Shown here one piece after another: positions 1 to 5,589 of a stretch of DNA of 5,589 nucleotides. The stretch comes from Gammaproteobacteria bacterium (lineage in GTDB: Bacteria > Pseudomonadota > Gammaproteobacteria > UBA9214): assembly GCA_030632175.1 (NCBI GenBank), contig DAOVVG010000171.1:1-5589 (forward strand). The letters are read 5' to 3'. The stretch's first letter is position 1. Each line of letters starts with the position of its first letter. The notes beneath the pieces were generated by a model that saw only the letters and a program-made list of their open reading frames with translations, had not been told where the DNA came from and made no database searches. The position numbers were made by a program, and so were the translations under genes.

Positions 1-607
1 CCTCGATCAGTGAATCAGCAACCTGGGAAAGATATATGTTTGTTGAGGGCGCACCGAAAACCTCGTTGTTGCTGATTACCAGGCCAAGCATGGGCCTGTA
101 AAAACGCGCATCATGCGCCCCTATGCCATAACCAAAGCTGTTTCTGGCATCGATCCTGAAACCGTCAATGGTTATAAAACTGGAATTTTCAATATAAATA
201 ATCTCGCCGCTGCCACCCGGCTCCCTGTCATTCAATATAACGTTACTGCCCGCTGCACGAATAGTGATCCGGTTTTCTTTTTCACCGCTGCGCGCAACCC
301 TGAACCCCCGGTAGGTTCCGTCAAATACCAGTACGGTGTCACCCGGCCTGGCACGGTCAACTGCTTTCTGTATTTTTTTGTATTCCCTGGCAGGACCTTT
401 TTCATCATCGACACACAACACCCGCTGCTCTTTACATGTTTCCGGCGAATATTCGGTTTTATCCGTTTTTTGCATGAAGGGATTTTCCGGCACACTGCCA
501 ATAACTGCATTTTCACAACAGCCGGCAGAACACCCGGCCATCAGGATCACCGAAACAATGGCTGCCGCAAGGCAGCGGCCCAACCGCTTGTAAGCTGAAT
601 AGCGCAT
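1..607 (-). CDS. Lipoprotein with right-handed beta-helix domain, partial (C-terminus beyond left edge)
   Basis: Reading the minus strand from the ATG at 607 gives 202 codons open to the window edge. Residues 1-25 form a lipoprotein signal peptide: basic start (R2, K7, R8, R11), hydrophobic core 13-24, then lipobox M-A-G-C with the lipidated Cys at 26. Position +2 is Ser, not Asp, which predicts outer-membrane sorting. Residues about 75-105 carry the first-strand signature of parallel beta-helix proteins (YKKIQKAV, then PGDTVLV and GTYRG), followed by turn-like segments ENRITIRAAG (111-120), ENSSFITIDGFRID (140-153) and LVISNNEVFG (176-185). This fold occurs in polysaccharide lyases, epimerases and NosD-like proteins. 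Here it plausibly binds, cuts or epimerises the polymer outside the cytoplasm. The catalytic part is not visible, so activity cannot be assigned. The start overlaps the previous gene's stop by one base (TAATG), with GGAG 11 bases upstream. The antisense strand also has long open frames, which I take as shadows. Confidence 0.88.
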   Translation of the reverse strand, partial: MRYSAYKRLGRCLAAAIVSVILMAGCSAGCCENAVIGSVPENPFMQKTDKTEYSPETCKEQRVLCVDDEKGPAREYKKIQKAVDRARPGDTVLVFDGTYRGFRVARSGEKENRITIRAAGSNVILNDREPGGSGEIIYIENSSFITIDGFRIDARNSFGYGIGAHDARFYRPMLGLVISNNEVFGAPSTNIYLSQVADSLIE

Positions 608-622
608 TAATCTATAGTCTCC
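605..622 (-). promoter_or_regulatory. TAATG stop/start junction with GGAG ribosome-binding site
   Basis: On the minus strand, GGAG at 622-619 lies within the last codons of the glycosyltransferase gene. Eleven bases later comes TAATG, where the stop TAA (609-607) and the start ATG (607-605) share one base. This fixes the start of the lipoprotein and suggests that its translation is coupled to that of the glycosyltransferase. The spacing is at the long end of the usual range. Confidence 0.65.
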
Positions 623-1719
623 AGTATTTCTTCATAGTAGTTCTTCCAGTCCAGGCATATCCGGCTTGCCGTCATATTCGTAACGCAGGCCAGGGCTGCC
701 CGGGCCAGTTGCCTGCCTTTTTCCTGGTCCCTGGCGATGGCAAGCAGATGCTTCGCAAGTGCACGATGGTCATTGACCGGGGCCAGCAGCCCTGTCTCCC
801 CCTGCTTGACCAGGTAAGGGATACCCCCGGCAGCGGTACTGACCACCGGAAGGCCGCTGGCAAACGCTTCAAGAATAGAACCCGGCATATTGTCTACATT
901 GGAGGTATTCAGCAACAGGCTTGCCTGCTCGAATATCCGTGGCATCTGTTCATTCGGCACATTGCCGAGGAAGCTGACACGCTGCAAATCCAGGTCTTCA
1001 ACCAGGCGTTCGAGTTCATGGCGCCTGGGGCCGTCCCCGGCAATAGTCAGCGTAGCCCCGGGGAATTCCCCGGCCATTTCCGCAAAGGCCCGCACACCGC
1101 ACTCGATGTTATAGGTCGCCGTCAGGTTACGCGCCATAATAATATGAGGCGGCGCTTGCTCCCGTTCCCGGTAATGAAAGCGTTCAACGCCCGCAATATT
1201 GGGGATAATCCTCGCTGAAAATCCGAAACGCTTGAATATATCACCCAGGTAGGCTGACGGAACAACGAGTGTAGCTGCCCGCTGCATACTCCAGTCCAGC
1301 AACTTTCTGCGGCCTTTGAAAAATTCCTCTGCCGCGCCGCCATGATAATGAATGATGCAGGGTTTTCCTGCGAGACGGGCAATTAACAGTGAGGGCACTG
1401 AATACAGGTAATAGTTCAGCCCGGAGGCACTGAACACGTGAACGAGATCAACCTTGCGAAACTGCCGGGTATCCACCAGGAAAGCCAGAAAACGCAACAG
1501 CCCCCGTACACCGCGCAGACGATTGACAAACGTCCAGCTGTCCTGGAAATGCCGGTTTACCCTGACCGGAACAACAGCAACGCCCAGGGACTGCAATCCC
1601 TGCATCAGGGATTCGGCCTGGACTGCCATGCCCGCTGCCGGCGGCGGAAATTCACCAACGAGGACGGCCTTTAATTCCAAGGGATGTTTACCTGCATTAC
1701 TTGCCTGCAACTCCGTCAC
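607..1719 (-). CDS. Glycosyltransferase, GT4 family (GT-B fold)
   Basis: A 370-residue protein of normal GT4 length, expected to transfer a sugar from a nucleotide-sugar donor to a growing, probably lipid-linked, oligosaccharide at the inner membrane's cytoplasmic face. The N-terminal acceptor domain begins at about residue 17 with KAVLVGEFPPPAAGM, the glycine-containing first loop. The linker reads IIPNIAGVERF (171-181). The C-terminal donor domain shows IIMARNLTATYNI (193-205), TIAGDGP (225-231), FLGNVP (250-255), VDNMPGSILEAFASGLPVVST (275-295) and AAGGIP (296-301). The EX7E motif is altered at its first position: D276 with E284. The start is GTG at 1719, which overlaps the preceding gene by 23 bases and has no clear Shine-Dalgarno. 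A TTG at 1680 (residue 14, just before the first beta strand) is a credible alternative that would remove most of the overlap. Donor and acceptor cannot be told from sequence. Confidence 0.93.
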   Translation of the reverse strand: MTELQASNAGKHPLELKAVLVGEFPPPAAGMAVQAESLMQGLQSLGVAVVPVRVNRHFQDSWTFVNRLRGVRGLLRFLAFLVDTRQFRKVDLVHVFSASGLNYYLYSVPSLLIARLAGKPCIIHYHGGAAEEFFKGRRKLLDWSMQRAATLVVPSAYLGDIFKRFGFSARIIPNIAGVERFHYREREQAPPHIIMARNLTATYNIECGVRAFAEMAGEFPGATLTIAGDGPRRHELERLVEDLDLQRVSFLGNVPNEQMPRIFEQASLLLNTSNVDNMPGSILEAFASGLPVVSTAAGGIPYLVKQGETGLLAPVNDHRALAKHLLAIARDQEKGRQLARAALACVTNMTASRICLDWKNYYEEILETID

Positions 1720-2818
1720 GATAGATCTGATCGTAAGTACTGATCATGCGCTCCATGGCAAAGCGGTCCTGCACGGTCCGCCTGGCTTCCAGAACAGGAC
1801 CGGCATGTTGCCGGAAACTGGAAATCAGCGAATCAAGACACTTTGCGATACCTTCAACATCTTCAGGTTCCACGAGGTAGCCATTTTTTCCATGCTGGAT
1901 GATTTGTATATTACCTCCCACTGCGGTCACTACCGGTACCAGTTCAACGGCCATGGCCTCCAGCAGCGATACTGATATCCCTTCCGACAGGGATGTCAGG
2001 ACGAAGATATCCGCGGCAACCAGGTAATCCCATACATCGCGGATTTCTCCCAGCATACGAACCCGTTCAGCAAGTTCCAGGTCAGCAATCTGTTGTCTTA
2101 ATTCCTCCTCCAGCGGACCGCCACCAATGATCCACAGAACGGCATCTTTATGTATCTGCGCGACCTGTGAAAATGCGCTGATCAGCGTACGATGGTCCTT
2201 GACCGGTGCAAGCCGGGCAACGCTGATTAACAGCGGAGTATTCGCAGCAATCCCGAGCTGGGCTCTTTTTAATGCGCGCTTTGCGGAGTCGGGAACAAAG
2301 TGTGCGGTATCGATTCCATTGAGGACCGTTTCTACCTTGCTTTTCGGGAACCAGCCTGAATCCGTTACGAAGTGATTGACCTCATCGGAAACGGCCACAA
2401 CCCTGTCAGTTAACATTCCCGGAAAGCGGGCCAGAAAACGTTTTTTACCCCGAAACCCCTCCAGAATACCGTGTTGGGTATGCACCGTATACATACCTCC
2501 TGCAAGCAATCCCGCCAGGTTTCCATACAGGAGTGCTTCAAAATTATGGGTGTGGATAATGGAAAAGTTCCGCTCCCGTAACAGGCGGGACATACGCCAC
2601 AGTACTGAAAAATCAAGCAGACCTGCCCGCCTTTCCATACAGACAACCTCGATACCCGCTTCCTCAAGCTGGTCAGCCAGGGCCCCTTTGCTATCCAGGC
2701 AAAACACGGTCGGATGGTATCCCGATGCACGCATCTGCAAGGACATGCGGGCAACCAGCATCTCCAGGCCACCGATTTCCAGTGATAGCACAATGTGAGC
2801 GACCGGTACCTTATTCAT
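1697..2818 (-). CDS. Glycosyltransferase, GT4 family, similar to PEP-CTERM/EPS-locus sugar transferases
   Basis: A 373-residue GT-B glycosyltransferase, cytoplasmic or peripheral on the inner membrane. The N-terminal domain opens with VAHIVLSLEIGGLEMLV (6-22), containing the GG-x-E phosphate/acceptor loop; HTHNFEALLYGNLAG (89-103) and TVHTQHG (111-117) follow. The linker is ETVLNGIDTAHF (163-174). The donor domain has LISVARLAPVKDH (197-209), IIGGGPLEEEL (230-240), a canonical EX7E motif EGISVSLLE (E279 and E287) and TAVGGN (298-303). The opening and linker resemble, from memory, the sugar transferase subfamily associated with PEP-CTERM/EpsH loci (TIGR03088-like); a profile search would settle this. 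I chose ATG 2818, eight bases after the deacetylase stop. A TTG at 2824, two codons upstream, is possible because a GGA lies 5 bases before it but 11 before the ATG. The gene ends in TAA at 1697, inside the start of the next gene. Confidence 0.94.
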   Translation of the reverse strand: MNKVPVAHIVLSLEIGGLEMLVARMSLQMRASGYHPTVFCLDSKGALADQLEEAGIEVVCMERRAGLLDFSVLWRMSRLLRERNFSIIHTHNFEALLYGNLAGLLAGGMYTVHTQHGILEGFRGKKRFLARFPGMLTDRVVAVSDEVNHFVTDSGWFPKSKVETVLNGIDTAHFVPDSAKRALKRAQLGIAANTPLLISVARLAPVKDHRTLISAFSQVAQIHKDAVLWIIGGGPLEEELRQQIADLELAERVRMLGEIRDVWDYLVAADIFVLTSLSEGISVSLLEAMAVELVPVVTAVGGNIQIIQHGKNGYLVEPEDVEGIAKCLDSLISSFRQHAGPVLEARRTVQDRFAMERMISTYDQIYRDGVAGK

Positions 2819-2826
2819 GAGCAAGA

Positions 2827-3483
2827 TTATCCAGCTATTGCGGCGTTCAGTTCACTCACTGAAACAAAATTATATTTTTCGGCCATCAGCCTATCAAGAA
2901 TACGCGGCAAGGCATCTACAGTCAGCCGATAATCTTCATGGAACAATAAAATATCCCCCGGGCGTAGAGGCTGTTTTTCAAAGCTGTCCACCAGCTCATC
3001 CGGATGCTGGACAAAAGAATCACAACTATCGACTGACCAGAATACATACTGGAACCCCAGCTTGAGCAACTTCCATAAAGTAACAAGACTCGTCGCACCG
3101 TAAGGCGGCCGGAAAACACGGGGAACAGGCCTGCCGGCAATACCTTCAAGAACCTGCTGTGCACGCAGGATACCGGCAACATATTCCTTACTGTTCACTT
3201 CGCCCGTGTGGCAATGGATATAACCGTGATTGGCAATCTGGTGTCCCTGCTGATCGATACGCCTCACCAGGTCCGGGTGACGCTCTGCCTCCATGCCCTG
3301 CAGAAAAAAAGTTGCCTTCAGCGAGCGCTGTTCCAGTATCTCGAGAATCTCCAGGGTATGCTCTGGATGCGGGCCGTCGTCAAATGTCAGCGCAATAGTA
3401 TTTCCTGCATGACGGCCTCCCCTGACCAGTACCTTTGACGGGCAACAGCGGTTCAATCCGGCCTTGATGAATTTACCAATCAT
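2827..3483 (-). CDS. Polysaccharide deacetylase, NodB homology domain (carbohydrate esterase 4)
   Basis: A 218-residue single-domain protein of the metal-dependent CE4 family, which removes N- or O-acetyl groups from sugars. The motifs appear in order: TFDDGP (33-38; D35 as putative catalytic base, D36 as metal ligand), NHGYIH (85-90; H86 and H90 as metal ligands), FRPPYG (124-129), FWSVDSCD (148-155) and ILLFHED (178-184; H182 as putative catalytic acid). The catalytic set therefore looks intact. Motif 2 has Gly where Ser or Thr is usual. There is no signal peptide or membrane segment, so the protein is probably cytoplasmic and acts on a precursor rather than on exported polymer. It is little more than the bare domain and lacks the C-terminal extension of the PEP-CTERM-locus deacetylases. 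It starts 12 bases after the upstream gene, in the same frame as that gene's TAG, with no clear Shine-Dalgarno, which suggests re-initiation by terminating ribosomes. Confidence 0.94.
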   Translation of the reverse strand: MIGKFIKAGLNRCCPSKVLVRGGRHAGNTIALTFDDGPHPEHTLEILEILEQRSLKATFFLQGMEAERHPDLVRRIDQQGHQIANHGYIHCHTGEVNSKEYVAGILRAQQVLEGIAGRPVPRVFRPPYGATSLVTLWKLLKLGFQYVFWSVDSCDSFVQHPDELVDSFEKQPLRPGDILLFHEDYRLTVDALPRILDRLMAEKYNFVSVSELNAAIAG

Positions 3484-3495
3484 ATGCCAATGATT

Positions 3496-4845
3496 CTAGA
3501 AACGGCTGCCACTGACTTCAGACACAATAAAACGCCGCTTGCCGGATTCGGACACTTCGATTGCATCCTGTTCGATCAGTTCGACCCGAGCGGAATCGCC
3601 AACCATTTCCTTGATCGCCCCCATCACGTAGTCCGCGAACTCTTGCGTGTAGTTAACATCCGGCACCACGACGACCTTCAGCTCATCGAGCTGTTCCTGC
3701 CGGATCTGGTAGGCCTTGATACCCGGCATGTCACTGAATAATGTAGCAAAGTTAGGCGCCGTCAGGACCCGGTCCTTGAGCACTATAACGTCGGAGATAC
3801 GGCCCTCGACACTCTGAAGCCGTGGCAAATTGACCCCGCAGCCGCATTCGCTGTATGACGCCATGACACCCAGGTCACCAATATCATAGCGAATAAACGG
3901 AAAGGCGTGATTGGAAAGGTCTGTAACCAGTATCCTGCCTGTTTCACCGGAAGGCATGGCATGGAGGTCTTGATCAACCACCTCAACCAACAAAATTTCC
4001 GCATGCAGGTGATAGCCATCATGCTGCGCACATTCCGAACCCAGGTAGAACTCACGGCTGCCGTAATGGTCGTAGACCTTGCCCTCACCAAAGACCCGGT
4101 TAATCCGCTGCCGCTGTTCGGGCTTGAGCGTTTCCGAACTGGTAATCAACGCACGGATAAACGATCGCTCATCGGCGTTGTGGTGTGACTCTACAAAGTC
4201 GGCCAGTAAATCGATAGCACTTGCATAACCCCAGATAGCCGTCGGCCTGAATGACTTGATTTCCTTCCAGTGGGCCTCGAGTAAAGCTTTAGTCACCGCC
4301 CCCATGGGAAGGTCCCTGTACCTTTGCAGAAAATACATAAAACGGGTGATCAGCTTTTGACCCTGCGTATAGTCATAGTGCGAGCCTGACATCTGCGCCG
4401 TCTTTTCACCCAGCGCAGTACCGGCCCATTCGGCGCTGCGGTATACACTCGCGCGGTTCCAGTCCATGCCACGCTTGTCCCAAAAGTAAAAGATCGGTTC
4501 GCCGGTAGAGCCACCGGTACGGCTCATGACAAAACGTGATTCGGGTATGTTACTGCACTTGAGTGCGTCCATATTGCTGCGGATATCATCCTTGCTCAAA
4601 ACAGGAAGTTGCTCTATCTCATCCAGATGCTCGAAGGGCAGCCGTACATCTGCAAGCCGCTCTGCATAAAACGTGGAGTTTGCTTGCGCCTGCTGTAACA
4701 GGGCATTGAGCCGGTCGAGCTGCCACTTACGCAAGCGCTCATGCGGCCAGCGCTGTGATTTCCGCAGAAAATTCAGCCTCGATATTGTTTGACGCCCGCG
4801 CAACATATCCAGCGAACGAAAGAACAGGTCCTGGTAGAGATTCAC
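3496..4845 (-). CDS. CapK/PaaK-like adenylate-forming enzyme (phenylacetate-CoA ligase family)
   Basis: A 449-residue cytoplasmic protein of the ANL superfamily, which activates a carboxylic acid as acyl-AMP and usually passes it to CoA. Core motifs in order: P-loop SRTGGSTGEP (108-117), SSE (236-238), YDHYGSREF (258-266, the adenine/acid-binding motif), RYDIGD (319-324), EGRISD (347-352) and a C-terminal ESGKRRF (433-439), whose K436 matches the catalytic lysine of the mobile domain. All look functional. A CGC pair (C334, C336) with C272 nearby may form a metal site. Proteins of this group are common in capsule and EPS loci, where they are often labelled CapK; their substrate is generally unknown. 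Genuine phenylacetate catabolism is unlikely here because all neighbours are sugar enzymes. The start is GTG at 4845; no in-frame start lies between it and the previous gene, and the opening MNLYQ fits the family. The Shine-Dalgarno is poor. Confidence 0.9.
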   Translation of the reverse strand: MNLYQDLFFRSLDMLRGRQTISRLNFLRKSQRWPHERLRKWQLDRLNALLQQAQANSTFYAERLADVRLPFEHLDEIEQLPVLSKDDIRSNMDALKCSNIPESRFVMSRTGGSTGEPIFYFWDKRGMDWNRASVYRSAEWAGTALGEKTAQMSGSHYDYTQGQKLITRFMYFLQRYRDLPMGAVTKALLEAHWKEIKSFRPTAIWGYASAIDLLADFVESHHNADERSFIRALITSSETLKPEQRQRINRVFGEGKVYDHYGSREFYLGSECAQHDGYHLHAEILLVEVVDQDLHAMPSGETGRILVTDLSNHAFPFIRYDIGDLGVMASYSECGCGVNLPRLQSVEGRISDVIVLKDRVLTAPNFATLFSDMPGIKAYQIRQEQLDELKVVVVPDVNYTQEFADYVMGAIKEMVGDSARVELIEQDAIEVSESGKRRFIVSEVSGSRF

Positions 4846-4868
4846 GGGTAATTACTCACGCTATTCAT
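4842..4868 (-). other. Possible eight-codon leader frame between the glycosyltransferase and CapK-like genes
   Basis: Two bases after the stop of the first gene, an ATG (4868-4866) opens the frame MNSVSNYP, closed by TGA at 4844-4842. That stop overlaps the GTG start of the next gene by two bases. A GGA five bases before this ATG makes a better ribosome site than anything in front of the GTG. It could relay ribosomes to the weak GTG, or it may be chance. Confidence 0.25.
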
Positions 4869-4870
4869 GC

Positions 4871-5589
4871 TCATCCAATCGCCTCTATGATCGTTCTGGC
4901 ATTATTCTTCCAGGTGTTTTTGCTGGCAACCAGCCTGAAGGCATTTTCGGCGAGCAACTTCGCCTTGTCCGGGTTTTCCAGCAACGCGGCAAGACACTGC
5001 TCGTACGCTGCCTCGTTTAACGGTTCAAACAGGCACCCGGTTTCAGCGTTTGTCAGCACGTCGCAGATCGGGGGCACAGCAGCCGCCACTATCGGTATTT
5101 TTAACGCCATGAATTCAAACATGACAACTGGTGAACCAAAATTATTGGAATGGGAAATAACCGCGATATCGAGCAATGACAGGTAATCATGGATTTCCTG
5201 CCGCTTGACCGGGCCTGTAAAAACGAAAGCATCCTCCAGCTTCTCCGCCTTGACCCGCCGTCGTATCTCCGCAAGCACTGCACCATCACCAATAAGCAGG
5301 GCCTTGACATCAAGGTCCTTTTTCCTCAGCCTGCCGACAAGGCTTACCAGCATATCGAGGCGGTCCCACTCATCAAACCAGCCGGCAAAACCCACCACGG
5401 TAGAAGAACCAATGCCGTAGCGATTTCGCAATTGCGAAACATCTCCGCTCACATGGATCTTGTCCACATCGATTGCATTGGGAACGACGTAAACAGTGTC
5501 CTCCGGCGACCCCTGCCTGATTAACATATCGCGCAGCGTGGAGGACACGGTCATAACGGCGGTGGTGCGTTTTAGAAGGATTCGTTCGA
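4871..5589 (-). CDS. Glycosyltransferase, GT4-like, partial (N-terminus beyond right edge)
   Basis: The frame is open from the right edge to TGA at 4871, giving 239 codons including the stop. An internal ATG at 5554 is not the real start: eleven in-frame codons before it (ERILLKRTTAV) continue the family pattern, and about 150 residues of N-terminal domain are missing. Counting from that Met, TVSSTLRDMLI (2-12) and VYVVPNAIDVDKI (21-33) are the typical segment before the donor domain. Then come VVGFAGWFDEWDRLDML (53-69), LLIGDG (86-91), FVFTGPV (110-116) and HSNNFGSPVVMFEFMA (135-150). The last segment matches the GSP-x-x-x-FE-x-MA form of the GT4 donor motif, in which the first glutamate of EX7E is absent. 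The protein probably adds one sugar of the repeat unit in the cytoplasm. It is the first visible gene of the operon, 25 bases from the next one. Confidence 0.9.
   Translation of the reverse strand, partial: ERILLKRTTAVMTVSSTLRDMLIRQGSPEDTVYVVPNAIDVDKIHVSGDVSQLRNRYGIGSSTVVGFAGWFDEWDRLDMLVSLVGRLRKKDLDVKALLIGDGAVLAEIRRRVKAEKLEDAFVFTGPVKRQEIHDYLSLLDIAVISHSNNFGSPVVMFEFMALKIPIVAAAVPPICDVLTNAETGCLFEPLNEAAYEQCLAALLENPDKAKLLAENAFRLVASKNTWKNNARTIIEAIG

Larger units (their letters stand above)
1..5589 (-). other. Polysaccharide biosynthesis operon (continues past both edges)
   Basis: Six consecutive genes share the minus strand. The junctions are 25, 12 and 8 bases apart, then overlaps of 23 bases and 1 base. 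No gap is large enough for a separate promoter with leader, and no hairpin followed by a T-run is apparent in any junction. Co-transcription and translational coupling are therefore likely. Both terminal genes are cut, so the promoter, the terminator, and any flippase, polymerase, initiating transferase or exosortase genes would lie outside. Confidence 0.85.

Noticed and set aside
232..516. 94-codon minus-strand open frame in another phase of the lipoprotein gene
   Set aside because: It overlaps the real frame on the same strand and its product is very basic and featureless, as expected for an out-of-frame shadow.
113..598. 161-codon plus-strand open frame opposite the beta-helix lipoprotein gene
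   Set aside because: It lies wholly antisense to a gene with a clear signal peptide, lipobox and fold signature. Its translation shows no recognisable motif.
1454..1975. 173-codon plus-strand open frame across the junction of the two glycosyltransferase genes
   Set aside because: It is antisense to two well-supported genes, and the product has no domain-like pattern and no convincing ribosome site that I can see.
2376..2798. 140-codon plus-strand frame opposite the GT4 gene
   Set aside because: The product is rich in Ser, Arg and Pro, typical of an antisense shadow of a GC-balanced coding region.
3484..3495. Promoter or terminator in the short gaps between genes
   Set aside because: The gaps of 25, 12 and 8 bases are too short, and none holds a hairpin with a T-run or a -35/-10 pair I could defend.
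3496..4845. Annotation as a phenylacetate catabolism enzyme (paaK)
   Set aside because: The motifs fit the family, but no other phenylacetate genes are present and all neighbours are polysaccharide enzymes, so the catabolic name is not supported.
4755..5186. 143-codon plus-strand frame spanning the first gene junction
   Set aside because: It is antisense to the CapK-like start and the glycosyltransferase end, both supported by motifs. Its hydrophobic run is the complement of the coding sequence at the end of the glycosyltransferase gene.
4871..5554. Treating the ATG at 5554 as the true start of the rightmost glycosyltransferase
   Set aside because: The frame stays open to the window edge and the codons upstream continue the family pattern. 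A start there would remove the whole N-terminal domain.

Overview
The window is a piece of a Gram-negative, probably proteobacterial, surface- or exopolysaccharide gene cluster. The Gram-negative call rests on a lipobox lipoprotein with a predicted outer-membrane sorting residue and on the gene families present. GC looks a little above 50% by eye. The phylum is an inference, because there is no rRNA or other marker gene.

All six genes lie on the minus strand, so transcription runs from high to low coordinates. They form one tightly packed operon with no gap larger than about 25 bases. In transcription order they are: (1) a GT4-type glycosyltransferase whose N-terminus lies beyond the right edge (5589-4871); (2) a CapK/PaaK-like adenylate-forming enzyme (4845-3496); (3) a small NodB-type polysaccharide deacetylase without a signal peptide (3483-2827); (4) a complete GT4 glycosyltransferase resembling the sugar transferases of PEP-CTERM/exosortase-associated EPS loci (2818-1697); (5) a second complete GT4 glycosyltransferase starting at a GTG inside the preceding gene (1719-607); (6) a lipoprotein with a right-handed beta-helix domain, joined by a TAATG stop/start overlap and cut by the left edge (607-1). 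I see no promoter, terminator, RNA gene, mobile element or repeat array. Both ends of the operon are outside the window.

The genes suggest a working order. The cytoplasmic glycosyltransferases would build an oligosaccharide, probably on a lipid carrier. The NodB-like enzyme would remove an N-acetyl (or other acyl) group, and the CapK-like enzyme would activate a carboxylic acid that could decorate the sugar. The exported beta-helix lipoprotein would act on, or bind, the finished polymer in the periplasm or at the outer membrane. The order and the chemistry are inference; the family assignments are well supported by motifs. The most interesting points are the deacetylase plus acid-activating enzyme side by side, the beta-helix lipoprotein at the end of the operon, and an eight-codon reading frame that bridges the first two genes.
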